Below, piece after piece: positions 55,291-64,000 of a DNA stretch of 64,000 nt. The stretch is taken from positions 62,001 through 126,000 of the forward strand of contig NZ_JAHZST010000001.1 in assembly GCF_019457885.1 (NCBI RefSeq). The letters run 5' to 3'. Below the pieces are notes generated by a model. That model worked only from the letters and a program-made list of their open reading frames with translations. It did no database searches and was not told where the DNA came from. Both the position numbers and the translations under genes were made by a program. This DNA comes from Shewanella nanhaiensis. Lineage in GTDB: Bacteria; Pseudomonadota; Gammaproteobacteria; Enterobacterales; Shewanellaceae. Position 1 is the stretch's first letter; each line of letters begins with the position of its first letter.

Positions 55291-55963
55291 TAGTAGACTC
55301 TTCTCTATTTTGTGTTTCTGTAGGCTCAGCTTCATCTGCCAAGTGCTCAATATTCACCGTTTCATCATCCGATACAGGAACATTTGAGGCCTCTGCATTT
55401 GAAAACAGTGCCGCTAGCGACTCAGGGTCTGACAACGGAGGGAGATCCGCCAACGTATCTAAGCCAAAGTAAGCTAAAAATTCTGCTGTAGTACCATAAA
55501 GCGCCGGTCTTCCCGGTACCTCTTTATGACCTACCGCTCTGATCCAATGTCTATCGGACAGGGTTTTAATGGTATGGCTGCTCACTGCCACACCACGTAC
55601 AAATTCAATATCACCTCGGGTGACAGGTTGACGATATGCAATAACCGCTAAGGTCTCTAACGTCGCTCTCGAATATTTTGGTGCTTTCTCTTGCCACATA
55701 CACTGTAGGTATGGACTTAAGGTTTCTACTGTTTGAAAGCGATAACCACCCGCAACAGCAACCAACTCAACTCCTCGCCCTTGGTAATCTTCCTGTAACT
55801 CTTCAATCGCTAATTTAACTTTAGCCCTTGATACATTGAAGTTTACCAGTACCGTCTCCCTTAAACCTTTTATTGTCACCGTTTTTCCCATCACAAACAG
55901 GGCGGCTTCAATAAGCTGTTTAAGCTGATCTGGATTAATCTGTAATAGTTTGCTCTTTGACAA
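55283..55963 (-). CDS. scpB: segregation and condensation protein B
   Basis: Winged-helix partner of ScpA and SMC in chromosome condensation complexes. 226 residues; [17 protein letters not shown] near the N-terminus, [25 protein letters not shown] (residues ~100-124) and [18 protein letters not shown] are family hallmarks. The C-terminal ~45 residues are acidic and of low complexity. The start codon directly abuts the scpA stop (55964), so the pair is translated together. Shewanella and relatives that keep ScpAB alongside MukBEF-type systems exist; which applies here is not visible. Confidence 0.95.
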   Translation of the reverse strand: MSKSKLLQINPDQLKQLIEAALFVMGKTVTIKGLRETVLVNFNVSRAKVKLAIEELQEDYQGRGVELVAVAGGYRFQTVETLSPYLQCMWQEKAPKYSRATLETLAVIAYRQPVTRGDIEFVRGVAVSSHTIKTLSDRHWIRAVGHKEVPGRPALYGTTAEFLAYFGLDTLADLPPLSDPESLAALFSNAEASNVPVSDDETVNIEHLADEAEPTETQNREESTNE

Positions 55964-56752
55964 TCAATAGGCCTTAACATGTATGGTTGAAAATGGCTCA
56001 GCTTGTATCAACTCCACTAAAAGCTCTTTGACCAGCTCCATTAAGGCCAGAAAACTCACCACCACTCCGCTGCGCCCCTCTTTGACATCAAACAGCGCTT
56101 CAAATGGCAGATAATCTTCACCATCTAGCAGGGCAAGGATCTGAGTCATTCGCTCACGCGTCGACAACACCTCTCGCTTTACATGGTGATCTTCTGTTGC
56201 TTCAACTCGCTGAAGCACAGAAGCAAAGGCTCTCGCCATATCCGCTAATGAAACACTCGGTGGCAATAACACAGGTTTTATATCCGGTGCTGGTGTCACT
56301 TTGGCCTGAAAAATATCCCGCTCTAGCCGAGGAAGCGAATCTAACTCCTGCTGAGCCAACTTAATCACCTCATAGGCTTTCAATTGACGAATTAATTGAG
56401 CACGAGGGTCCTCTTCATCTTCGACTTCAGTCTGAGGGCGCGGCAGCAATAACCGAGACTTAATCTCAGCCAACGTCGCAGCCATCACTAAGTAATCAGC
56501 AGCGAGCTCAACTCGCGCGCCTTGTAACAGCTCAATATACTCTAAATATTGCTCCGTCACAGGCCAGATAGGCAGCTCTACCACATCTAATTTCTGTTTA
56601 CGGATCAAATATAAGAGAAGATCCAAAGGACCTTCAAAAGACTCGAGAAAAACTTCTAACGCTTCTGGCGGTATAAAAAGATCAGCCGGAAAATGCTTAA
56701 CTGGCTCGCCTCTAACAATGGCAAGAGGTAAACTTTTTTGAGTCCCCTGCAT
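55964..56752 (-). CDS. scpA: segregation and condensation protein A
   Basis: Kleisin subunit that bridges the SMC heads. 262 residues: FEGPLDLLLYLIRKQKLDVVELPIWPVTEQYLEYIELLQ (core FEGPLDLLLYLI at residues ~38-49) is the N-terminal SMC-neck binding domain, and the C-terminal winged helix contains LALMELVKELLVELIQAEPFSTIHV. A central basic/acidic linker (PQTEVEDEEDP) is variable as usual. Starts the scpA-scpB-rluB run; no gene lies in the ~115 bases between it and yciO. Confidence 0.94.
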   Translation of the reverse strand: MQGTQKSLPLAIVRGEPVKHFPADLFIPPEALEVFLESFEGPLDLLLYLIRKQKLDVVELPIWPVTEQYLEYIELLQGARVELAADYLVMAATLAEIKSRLLLPRPQTEVEDEEDPRAQLIRQLKAYEVIKLAQQELDSLPRLERDIFQAKVTPAPDIKPVLLPPSVSLADMARAFASVLQRVEATEDHHVKREVLSTRERMTQILALLDGEDYLPFEALFDVKEGRSGVVVSFLALMELVKELLVELIQAEPFSTIHVKAY

Positions 56753-56867
56753 CCACTGTCCTCAGCTTAAGTATCAAAGGTTTTAAAGCCAGAGCAGCTA
56801 GTTTAACCGCTCAAAGCCGTAAAGAAAGCGCGCGATTATACCCTGTTCATTTAACAATTCACAGAGT

Positions 56868-57488
56868 TTAAACAAAGGAACTAATATCTCCTGCGCCCTC
56901 ACGTATAATCTCAATATCTCCCTCGGAGAGATCAATCACAGTCGTTGGCTTTTCACCTAAATATCCGCCATGGATAATTACGTCAACTTGATGCTCTAAA
57001 ATATCACGAATATGCTCAGGATCTGACTCAGTAAACTCCTCTCCAGGCAGAATAAGACTGGTCGACATCAATGGCTCATCAAGTGCTTCTAACAGGGCTA
57101 AAGCGATCACATTATCTGGCACCCTAATTCCAATCGTCTTCTTCTTGGGATTTTGCAGACGTTTTGGCACCTCTTTACTGGCCTTGAAGATAAAGGTGTA
57201 GGGACCAGGCGTGTTATGTTTAAGCACTCGGTACGCCTGGTTATCCACTTTGGCATAGGTGGACAACTCTGATTGATCACGACACATCAAAGAGAAGTTA
57301 TGATCATTATCTATCTGACGTATTCGCGCAATTCGGCTCATGGCATCTTTCTCACCCAATAAACAACCTAATGCGTAACCCGAATCGGTTGGGTAGACAA
57401 TAACACCACCATTTTTAATCGCGTTCACCGCTTGATTGATCAAACGGGCTTGTGGATTTTCTTCATGTACGTAAAAAAACTGACTCAT
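56868..57488 (-). CDS. yciO: YciO (Sua5/YrdC family protein)
   Basis: 206 residues, equal to E. coli YciO. Start ATG 57488 (MSQFFYVHEENPQARLINQA) with GGAATCGAG upstream; the frame extends seven residues further but that start is weaker. The YrdC-type fold is shown by GGVIVYPTDSGYALGCLL, IRVPDN and PLMSTSLILPGEE. YrdC/Sua5 proteins make threonylcarbamoyl-AMP for tRNA t6A; YciO is the paralogue whose role is less settled. Confidence 0.93.
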   Translation of the reverse strand: MSQFFYVHEENPQARLINQAVNAIKNGGVIVYPTDSGYALGCLLGEKDAMSRIARIRQIDNDHNFSLMCRDQSELSTYAKVDNQAYRVLKHNTPGPYTFIFKASKEVPKRLQNPKKKTIGIRVPDNVIALALLEALDEPLMSTSLILPGEEFTESDPEHIRDILEHQVDVIIHGGYLGEKPTTVIDLSEGDIEIIREGAGDISSFV

Positions 57489-57562
57489 CTCGATTCCATC
57501 CATCACCATCTGGCTTGCTCTGCCGATGGGAAATTATTAATAACTTACATTGAAAACACGCT

Positions 57563-58426
57563 TTAAGCGCTCGCGGCCGGCCAACTGTCCATCTGCCACA
57601 CCCAATTAACTCCCGGCGGTTGGTACATACTTTTACCCAGCTCAGTCCAACTTCCAGGAAAATGAAAATCACTGCCCAAGGAAGCCGCTAACTCATTTTG
57701 TAAACTTAAGGCAATTAGCTGACTTCTCGTCTCCACTGTCTGCTGACTGACCACAACTTCCATTGCATCACCTGCGGACTCTTTAAACTCTCGCACCAAT
57801 CGCTTAACCCATTTAGTCGATAATTTATAGCCGTGTGGATGGGCTAGCACTGCGATTCCACCTGCTTTATGGATAACTTCAATAGCCGTTGCCATATCAG
57901 ACCAATTATTGGGTACATAGCCAGTCTTACCTCGTGCTAAGTACTTTTTAAATACATTGGCCATGCTGGTTGCATAGCCTTTATCAGCGAGCCAGCGAGC
58001 ATAATGACCACGACTTAATGCTGCATCACCAGCAAGCAATTTAGCACCTTCATAGGCGCCTTCAATCCCCGCTTTTGCTAACCTCTCACCTATCTCTTTT
58101 GCTCTTAATTCGCGTAGATTACGCTGATTGATTAAGAAGGCGTCGAACTCACTATCATCGGGATCAATATTCAAGGCCACAATATGAATATCATGGTTAT
58201 GCCAACGGGTTGATACCTCGACACCATTAATTAATCTCAATGGCGTTGCATGACTATTATTATAGGCATGAGCCTCAGCTAAACCAGCGGTTGTATCATG
58301 ATCGGTGATAGCAAACATCTCTACCCCATTACCAATCGCTCTCTCTACTAATTCTGAGGGGGTCAACATGCCATCTGAGGCAGTTGTGTGGCTATGTAGA
58401 TCAGCCAATAAAGTTTCTTCTGTCAT
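57563..58426 (-). CDS. rnm: PHP-domain 5'-3' exonuclease RNase AM (YciV)
   Basis: 287-residue phosphoesterase of the polymerase-and-histidinol-phosphatase family. Metal-binding motifs: DLHSHTTASDG (residues ~9-19), FAITDHDTTAG (~37-47), VLAHPHGYK (~193-201) and GSDFHFPGSW near the C-terminus. In E. coli this gene (yciV, now rnm) is divergent from trpL and acts in maturation of rRNA 5' ends. Here too it is divergent from trpL and upstream of yciO, an exact match to the E. coli layout. Confidence 0.93.
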   Translation of the reverse strand: MTEETLLADLHSHTTASDGMLTPSELVERAIGNGVEMFAITDHDTTAGLAEAHAYNNSHATPLRLINGVEVSTRWHNHDIHIVALNIDPDDSEFDAFLINQRNLRELRAKEIGERLAKAGIEGAYEGAKLLAGDAALSRGHYARWLADKGYATSMANVFKKYLARGKTGYVPNNWSDMATAIEVIHKAGGIAVLAHPHGYKLSTKWVKRLVREFKESAGDAMEVVVSQQTVETRSQLIALSLQNELAASLGSDFHFPGSWTELGKSMYQPPGVNWVWQMDSWPAASA

Positions 58427-58561
58427 AGGCTTATTCTACTTGAGTTTATGAGCAAAAGGGGAATTAACATTGCTTTCATCAATCAAGTTACTCAAATTTC
58501 ATTACAAATCTAAGATATAAACTTAAAATATTACCAATTTGGCAAATTATAAAAGATTCAA

Positions 58562-58590
58562 TTGACATCCTTCACCCGCAAATGTTTTTA
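58562..58590 (+). promoter_or_regulatory. probable trp promoter
   Basis: TTGACA (58562-58567) with a 17-base spacer to TTTTTA (58585-58590), followed by TATA. It lies 76-104 bases upstream of the trpL ATG. No perfect TrpR operator (ACTAGT-type palindrome) is visible over it. Confidence 0.6.
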
Positions 58591-58665
58591 TATAGCCACT
58601 GGATGCCAAAGGGGTCCACTCTTTTTACATGACCGTTTTTTTCACCTGTTAACTTAAGGGTTATA

Positions 58666-58722
58666 ATGAACATTTTTTCTCAAGCACAAAACATCAATTG
58701 GTGGTGGCACTTCCCTAACTAG
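58666..58722 (+). CDS. trpL: trp operon leader peptide
   Basis: An 18-residue leader, MNIFSQAQNINWWWHFPN, with three consecutive tryptophan codons (58699-58707) and an AAGGG ribosome-binding site (58656-58660 area). Slow translation at the Trp codons when charged tRNA-Trp is scarce allows antiterminator formation. Shorter leader genes than this are common; three tandem Trp codons make the attenuation unambiguous. Confidence 0.97.
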   Translation: MNIFSQAQNINWWWHFPN

Positions 58723-58799
58723 CGGGTGGTGTGAAACTCTGTGCTCATGTAAAAGAGACAAGATTCAACAATAAGCCCGCATAGATTGCGGGCTTTTTT
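58722..58799 (+). terminator. trp attenuator with competing antiterminator pairing
   Basis: The terminator stem is AGCCCGC (58774-58780) with GCGGGCT (58788-58794), seven-base loop, then TTTTTT. The same CCCGC can pair with GCGGG at 58722-58726 right after the leader stop, which would be the antiterminator form. This is the standard alternation of attenuation. Confidence 0.92.
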
Positions 58800-58872
58800 G
58801 TACTTTAATTTTAGCTTGACCTCCATCACGCTCTGTAACCGATAAAAAGACGATAAGAAAGCGAGACATTAG

Positions 58873-60432
58873 ATGAAACTAGCTCACGTGACGACAAGTA
58901 AGGAGAGGATCACCTATCATGCCGACCCTCTCGGCTTATATCAGCAACTTACCCAAAATGCGCCACATACCATGTTGCTCGAATCGGCGGAGATTGACAG
59001 CAAGGATCACCTCAAGAGTATTGTGATGACCCATGGCGCTATGATGATACGTTGTGATGGCTACCAACTCACCTTTACCGCACTGACCGATAACGGCAAT
59101 AGGTTACTGAAACCGATACAGGACTTTTTTGCAGATGCTCATAGCGAGCTTAAAGAGGGCGTACTCACTCTCACTTTAGTCAAAGAGAGTGAGATGTTAG
59201 ATGAGGATGCCAGGCTAAAATCGCGCTCTCCTCTCGACGGACTGCGAGCCTTAGTGAAAGAGATAGGTTTTGGCGAGACGCCAGTATTTGAAGATCTCTT
59301 TTTAGGCGGGGTACTCGCCTATGACCTTATCGATACAGTCGAGCCGCTTCCCGAAGTACCTCAAGGTGAGAACACCTGTCCCGATTACCTGTTTTATCTC
59401 GCCGAAACCCTAATTCTTATCGATCATCAACAGCAGCAAGCTGACATCGTTTCCCATCTCTTTAGCACTGATGAGATAGCGGCATCACCTAAACAGAAAG
59501 AGCAGCTAGTGCGAAGGGTTCAAAGCCTACAAGCGATAGCTGAGCAAAAAGCACCTATCGCTCCTTTAGTTACCATAAATGCCGATACTCAGGTCAACAT
59601 CAGTGACGACACCTTTAAACAGACAGTACAAGATCTAAAGTCTCATATTATTGCCGGTGATATTTTCCAAGTTGTTCCCTCTCGTAGCTTTAGCCTTCCC
59701 TGCCCAAACACCTTAGGGGCATACCGGGCCTTAAGATTAACCAACCCCAGTCCCTACATGTTCTATTTCAGAGGTGAGGACTTTACCCTTTTTGGTGCCT
59801 CTCCTGAAAGCGCTCTGAAATATGAAGCACACACTAATCAAGTTGAGATCTACCCCATTGCTGGTACACGCAAACGAGGCAAAACAGTCGATGGCAAGAT
59901 TGATTTCGATCTCGACAGTCGCATCGAGCTTGAGCTGAGGTTAGACAAAAAAGAGCTATCAGAACACTTAATGCTGGTTGATCTAGCCCGTAATGATGTT
60001 GCCCGGATCAGCCAAAGTGGGACAAGGAAAGTCGCAGAGCTATTAAAAGTGGATCGATACTCACATGTCATGCACCTGGTCAGTCGTGTAACAGGTCAGC
60101 TTCGTGATGATCTCGATGCCCTGCATGCTTATCAAGCCTGCATGAATATGGGCACATTAACAGGCGCTCCTAAAGTCAGTGCAGCCCAGCTCATTCGAGG
60201 TGCAGAGCAGAGCCGCCGAGGCAGTTACGGCGGAGCTGTTGGCTACCTTAACGGTTTAGGTGATATGGATACCTGTATCGTCATTCGCTCCGCCTTTGTT
60301 AAAGACGGCACCGCATACATTCAAGCAGGTGCGGGTGTTGTATTTGACTCAGATCCGCAAGCAGAAGCCGATGAAACCAGACAAAAAGCACAAGCTGTAA
60401 TATCAGCCATCAAGATGGGAGGTGGACTATGA
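58873..60432 (+). CDS. trpE: anthranilate synthase component I
   Basis: Makes anthranilate from chorismate with ammonia supplied by TrpG. 519 residues (E. coli 520). The feedback-inhibition motif LLESAEI lies near residues 35-41, the second conserved block near the NPSPYMFY segment, and the chorismate-binding domain has PIAGTRKRG, ELDKKELSEHLMLVDLARND, GTLTGAPKVSAA and GGAVGYL. The start follows an AAGAAAGCGAG region after the attenuator. Overlaps trpG by four bases. Confidence 0.97.
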   Translation: MKLAHVTTSKERITYHADPLGLYQQLTQNAPHTMLLESAEIDSKDHLKSIVMTHGAMMIRCDGYQLTFTALTDNGNRLLKPIQDFFADAHSELKEGVLTLTLVKESEMLDEDARLKSRSPLDGLRALVKEIGFGETPVFEDLFLGGVLAYDLIDTVEPLPEVPQGENTCPDYLFYLAETLILIDHQQQQADIVSHLFSTDEIAASPKQKEQLVRRVQSLQAIAEQKAPIAPLVTINADTQVNISDDTFKQTVQDLKSHIIAGDIFQVVPSRSFSLPCPNTLGAYRALRLTNPSPYMFYFRGEDFTLFGASPESALKYEAHTNQVEIYPIAGTRKRGKTVDGKIDFDLDSRIELELRLDKKELSEHLMLVDLARNDVARISQSGTRKVAELLKVDRYSHVMHLVSRVTGQLRDDLDALHAYQACMNMGTLTGAPKVSAAQLIRGAEQSRRGSYGGAVGYLNGLGDMDTCIVIRSAFVKDGTAYIQAGAGVVFDSDPQAEADETRQKAQAVISAIKMGGGL

Positions 60433-61034
60433 AGCTCTATCTACTCGATAATTTCGACTCGTTTACCTATAACCTAGTCGACCAGTTCAGAAGCTTAGGC
60501 TATGAAGTTGTGATCTACCGTAATGATCTTGATGCCAAGTTTATTGCCGATAAACTGCTTAATGAGCCAAGTAACGCTGCGCTGGTTCTCTCACCAGGAC
60601 CTGGCGCCCCCCATGAAGCCGGTTGTCTAATGGCGTTAATTGCGCTTCTTGCTGGCAAAGTTCCTATGCTGGGGATCTGCCTAGGACATCAAGCTATGAT
60701 TGAGCACTACGGCGGAAAAGTTGAGCGGGCTCCTCAAGTGGTTCACGGTAAAGCAAGCCCCACGTATCATCAACAAAAAGGCATATTTAGCCATCTGCCC
60801 TCCCCTCTGCCCGTTGCTCGTTATCACAGTCTCGTTGCCACACAAGTACCTGACTGTTTAGATATAATTGCAACCACAGAGACGATGCCGATGGCCATCT
60901 CCCATAAAAGCCATAAAGCGATTGGATTTCAGTTTCATCCTGAGTCCATTCTCACCACATTGGGTAGCCAACTGCTTATCCAAACTTTAAACGAATTAAC
61001 CGGTATCAATAGCACTCAGGGAGCCAATACATGA
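60429..61034 (+). CDS. trpG: anthranilate synthase component II (glutamine amidotransferase)
   Basis: Supplies ammonia from glutamine to TrpE. 201 residues, class I amidotransferase: DNFDSFTYNLVDQ N-terminus, oxyanion motif LSPGPGAPHEAGC, nucleophile cysteine 84 in GICLGHQA, and catalytic histidine 170 and glutamate 172 in QFHPES. Unlike E. coli, trpG is not fused to trpD; it ends with a four-base overlap to a separate trpD, as in Vibrio and Shewanella. Confidence 0.97.
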   Translation: MKLYLLDNFDSFTYNLVDQFRSLGYEVVIYRNDLDAKFIADKLLNEPSNAALVLSPGPGAPHEAGCLMALIALLAGKVPMLGICLGHQAMIEHYGGKVERAPQVVHGKASPTYHQQKGIFSHLPSPLPVARYHSLVATQVPDCLDIIATTETMPMAISHKSHKAIGFQFHPESILTTLGSQLLIQTLNELTGINSTQGANT

Positions 61035-62086
61035 GCCAAACCGAACAGCCTACTGAACTGCAACCTATATTAGACAAGCTTTATTCAGGACAATCTGCAA
61101 CTCGCTCTGAAGCCAAACAACTAGTCAGTAGCATCATAGCAGGAGAGATGAGTGAGACCGTGATGGCGGGTATGTTGGTCGCCATGAAGATGCGCGGTGA
61201 AAGTATAGATGAGATCTCCGGCGCCGCCGATGCCCTTCGCGCAGCAGCGAAACCCTTTCCAGCGCCTTGCGAAGCAACCCGAACAAAAGGCGTTGTTGAT
61301 ATCGTAGGCACAGGTGGTGATGGCCACAACACGATTAATATCTCCACCACAGCGGCTTTTGTTGCCGCTGCGTCTGGTGCGAATGTCGCTAAACATGGAA
61401 ATCGAAGCGTTTCTAGCAAGTCTGGCTCCTCGGATCTATTAGCCCAATTTGGTATCGATCTCACCATGGCACCAGAAACCGCGCGGGATTGCTTAGATGA
61501 ACTCGGGCTCTGCTTTCTGTTTGCCCCTCACTATCATGGCGGCGTTCGCCACGCAGTACCTGTTCGTCAAGCATTAAAGACCCGTACTCTGTTTAACGTA
61601 CTCGGACCGCTGATTAACCCATCACACCCAGATTTTATCCTTCTGGGTGTCTACAGTCCTGAGCTCGTTAAACCTATTGCTGAAGTATTAAAAGCCTTGG
61701 GAATGAAGCGTGCCATGGTGGTTCATGGTAGCGGGCTCGATGAGGTCGCCATACATGGCGACACCTTAGTCTGTGAGCTCAATAACACTGAGATCACCCA
61801 ATACACCTTAACACCTGAGCAGTTGGGGCTCCCCCTGAGCAAACTCACAGATTTAGAGGGTGGAACTCCTGAGGAAAATGCCGAATACACCCGCGCAATC
61901 TTGCAGGGAGAAGGTCAAGCAGCACATCAATACGCCGTTGCGGCGAATGCCGGTTGCGCCCTCTACATATCAGGGGTATCCGATAGCGTAGAATCAGGCA
62001 CTCAACTGGCATTAGAGACCATCGCCAGCGGCAAGGCTTATCAACTACTTAAACAGCTCGCCAGCGCAAGCAATACAGCTAACTAA
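61031..62086 (+). CDS. trpD: anthranilate phosphoribosyltransferase
   Basis: Transfers phosphoribosyl to anthranilate. 351 residues. Signatures: DIVGTGGDGHNTINISTTAAFVAAASGA (residues ~93-120; PRPP binding), KHGNRSVSSKSGSSDLLAQFG, and FLFAPHYHGGVRHAVPVRQALKTRT (core FAPHYH), NVLGPLINP. A short N-terminal extension precedes the usual helix. Starts in the trpG stop. Confidence 0.97.
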   Translation: MSQTEQPTELQPILDKLYSGQSATRSEAKQLVSSIIAGEMSETVMAGMLVAMKMRGESIDEISGAADALRAAAKPFPAPCEATRTKGVVDIVGTGGDGHNTINISTTAAFVAAASGANVAKHGNRSVSSKSGSSDLLAQFGIDLTMAPETARDCLDELGLCFLFAPHYHGGVRHAVPVRQALKTRTLFNVLGPLINPSHPDFILLGVYSPELVKPIAEVLKALGMKRAMVVHGSGLDEVAIHGDTLVCELNNTEITQYTLTPEQLGLPLSKLTDLEGGTPEENAEYTRAILQGEGQAAHQYAVAANAGCALYISGVSDSVESGTQLALETIASGKAYQLLKQLASASNTAN

Positions 62087-62102
62087 TATGTCAGGAGTTA
62101 CA

Positions 62103-63533
62103 GTGAATCAAGCAGCCACAAATAGTGCCAGTAATGTTCTGACTAAGATAGTCGACACAAAAGCGGCCCATATCGCGTCCCTAAAAACCCGCTTTCCTGA
62201 AGCTGAGCTAACGCCTAAAGTTTCAGACCGAAGTTTATTTGACGCTTTAAAAAAACCTAATGCTGGTTTTATCTTCGAATGTAAGAAAGCCAGCCCTTCA
62301 AAGGGATTAATTCGCGAAGACTTTGATGTTGAAGCGATAGCCGATATCTATCATCACTATGCGGCTGGCATTTCGGTATTGACTGATGAGCAGTTTTTCC
62401 AAGGAGACATGGATTACATTCCCAAAGTTCGCGCTCGCGTTAAGCAGCCGATACTCTGTAAAGACTTTTTCGTCGATATCTATCAGGTAAAATTGGCCGC
62501 TCATCAAGGCGCCGATGCTATCTTGTTGATGCTATCGGTACTCGATGATGAGCAATACCGCACGCTGGCGGCTGAAGCTGAAAAGTACAACTTAGATATG
62601 CTAACCGAAGTCAGTAATGAAACTGAACTCAAGCGCGCTATAGATCTCAATGCAGCGATTATCGGTATCAACAACCGAAACCTGCGTGATCTCTCCACAG
62701 ATCTGGGCACCACGGAGGAGCTAGCTCCCCACATCCCAGCCGATCGTGTGGTGATCAGTGAGTCCGGTATCTACAATCAAGCTCAAGTACGCCGATTAAG
62801 CCCCCTTGTCGATGGTTTTCTTGTTGGCAGCTCACTAATGGCAGAAGCCGATCTGGATCTTGCTTGTCGCACTCTTACCTTAGGCCATAACAAGGTATGT
62901 GGCCTAACTTGCAGTGATGATATTCTTGCTGTGGCAAAGGCTGGCGCCGTTTATGCGGGCCTTATCTTCTACCCTAAATCGCCACGCTCAGTGAGCCCTG
63001 AACAAGCCCAAACCTTAGTCGAGCAGCATAGAGATACGGGGCCTAACATCAAGTTCGTTGGCGTCTTTGTCAACGAAGCTCCTAAGGTAATAGCCGAAAC
63101 GGCTAAAAGACTTGATCTCTTTGCCGTTCAACTCCATGGCAGTGAGTCTGAATATGAGATAGAGCTGGTACGTCAAGCATTAAACGAGCTTGCTTGCCCT
63201 TCGGTGATCTGGAAAGCCGTTGCCGTGGATGCCGATATCGCGCAGCAGACAATTCAAGTACCCACCAATGTTGATCGCGTGCTGTTTGACAGCAAAAGTA
63301 AGCAAACCGGTGAGCTACAATTTGGTGGCACTGGCATCGCCTTTAATTGGCAACAATCATTACCGAATAAACCAAATTCGATGTTGGCGGGTGGATTAAG
63401 CCCGGAGCTTGCCTCAAGTGCAAGCAAGCAGGGATTTTATGGCTTGGATTTTAACTCAGGTTTAGAAAGCGCACCTGGCGTAAAAGATCATACAAAAATC
63501 AACGCCACATTTAGCGCACTGAGAGAATATTAA
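62103..63533 (+). CDS. trpCF: bifunctional indole-3-glycerol phosphate synthase / phosphoribosylanthranilate isomerase
   Basis: Two consecutive TIM barrels. Residues ~1-245 are TrpC (FIFECKKASPSKGLIREDFD, ILCKDFFVDIYQ, IIGINNRNL, VISESGIYN); residues ~250-476 are TrpF (KVCGLTCSDDILAVAKAGAVYAGLIFY, KFVGVFVNE, VQLHGSE, MLAGGLSPE). The fused form is the same as in E. coli. I prefer GTG 62103 as start because AGGAG lies five bases before it; ATG 62088 is in frame but has no ribosome-binding site and adds five residues. Confidence 0.96.
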   Translation: MNQAATNSASNVLTKIVDTKAAHIASLKTRFPEAELTPKVSDRSLFDALKKPNAGFIFECKKASPSKGLIREDFDVEAIADIYHHYAAGISVLTDEQFFQGDMDYIPKVRARVKQPILCKDFFVDIYQVKLAAHQGADAILLMLSVLDDEQYRTLAAEAEKYNLDMLTEVSNETELKRAIDLNAAIIGINNRNLRDLSTDLGTTEELAPHIPADRVVISESGIYNQAQVRRLSPLVDGFLVGSSLMAEADLDLACRTLTLGHNKVCGLTCSDDILAVAKAGAVYAGLIFYPKSPRSVSPEQAQTLVEQHRDTGPNIKFVGVFVNEAPKVIAETAKRLDLFAVQLHGSESEYEIELVRQALNELACPSVIWKAVAVDADIAQQTIQVPTNVDRVLFDSKSKQTGELQFGGTGIAFNWQQSLPNKPNSMLAGGLSPELASSASKQGFYGLDFNSGLESAPGVKDHTKINATFSALREY

Positions 63534-63631
63534 CGAGTACTAACGACTCAATATACTTTTTTGACTTATGCCCGCCACAATCTCGTTAACGTGAGTGGCA
63601 TCGAAAAGGCAACTCTATTTAAGGATATAAA

Positions 63632-64000
63632 ATGACTAAGCTCGACCCCTATTTCGGCGAATATGGTGGCATGTATGTGCCTCAAATTTTAATGCCGGCA
63701 CTCAAGCAACTTGAAACAGCATTTGTTGACGCTCAGGAAGATGAAGCATTTAAAGCTGAATTTAGCGATCTGCTAAAAAATTACGCTGGCCGCCCTACGG
63801 CGCTCACCTTGACCCGTAACTTAAGCCCCAACCCTTTAGTGAAAATCTACCTAAAGCGTGAAGACCTCCTTCATGGTGGAGCTCATAAAACAAACCAAGT
63901 GTTAGGTCAGGCGCTGCTTGCAAAACGTATGGGTAAGAAAGAGATCATCGCCGAAACTGGCGCAGGTCAACATGGCGTTGCAACCGCCCTTGCTTGTGCG
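63632..64000 (+). CDS. trpB: tryptophan synthase beta chain (3' end outside window)
   Basis: First 123 codons of the subunit that joins indole and serine. The start [20 protein letters not shown] follows AAGGA and is typical; the pyridoxal-phosphate lysine is in GGAHKTNQ (residue ~87), followed by [16 protein letters not shown] at the window edge. trpA would be expected next. The 98-base gap after trpCF is the only one inside the operon; no terminator is seen there. Confidence 0.97.
   Translation, partial: MTKLDPYFGEYGGMYVPQILMPALKQLETAFVDAQEDEAFKAEFSDLLKNYAGRPTALTLTRNLSPNPLVKIYLKREDLLHGGAHKTNQVLGQALLAKRMGKKEIIAETGAGQHGVATALACA

Noticed and set aside
1..64000. CRISPR array, tRNA, rRNA, transposase, integrase, prophage or restriction genes
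   Set aside because: None seen on either strand; no regularly spaced direct repeats and no recognisable mobile-element proteins.

Overview
The window looks like a chromosomal segment of a marine, facultatively anaerobic gammaproteobacterium, most likely Shewanella. The reasons are the gene content and order (focA-type channel, pflB-pflA, yfbV, ackA-pta; yciK, rluB, scpB-scpA, yciO, rnm, trpL-EGD(CF)B), the paired TIGR03805/TIGR03806-type genes with a Pla-1/cef-type surface lipase, and a large TonB-dependent receptor. This is inference from protein recognition; no searches were run. I see no rRNA, tRNA, CRISPR, prophage or insertion sequence.

1-10.1 kb: the distal half of the complex I operon, nuoG (5' end outside the window) to nuoN, tightly packed with four-base overlaps. 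10.2-20.5 kb: an accessory stretch with a SAM methyltransferase, a TehA/SLAC1-type transporter, a TonB-dependent receptor behind a long AT-rich leader, a YfcC-type carrier, PanF with YhdT, and a LysR regulator.

20.5-32.5 kb: the mixed-acid fermentation block: a FocA-like channel fused to CBS domains, a DUF3360 permease, pflB, pflA, yfbV, ackA and pta. The DUF3360 gene and pflB have matching promoters, each an extended -10 followed 10 bases later by the same 17-base palindrome, which is a perfect PdhR-type box. This puts an uncharacterised permease into the pyruvate-responsive pyruvate-formate-lyase programme. The LysR gene and the FocA-CBS gene share a second dyad, ATCAAT-N3-ATTGAT.

32.7-43.2 kb: small lipoprotein and orphan genes, an unlisted 32-residue purely acidic ORF, an RlmI-like methyltransferase, an AI-2E-family protein, folX with two tandem 3'-end remnants of itself before yfcH, the tesA / ybbA-ybbP divergent locus, and a DUF481 protein.

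43.4-52.4 kb: a secreted or surface module: a lipoprotein that fuses a parallel beta-helix to a diheme cytochrome c, a second free-standing lipoprotein diheme cytochrome, an AraC regulator, SohB and a surface lipase. The function of the beta-helix/cytochrome pair is unknown to me; it is the best candidate for an undescribed system here.

52.5-64 kb: conserved housekeeping genes (yciK, rluB, scpB, scpA, yciO, rnm) interrupted by a signal-less sialidase-fold gene, then the trp operon with a three-Trp leader peptide and attenuator; trpB runs off the right edge.
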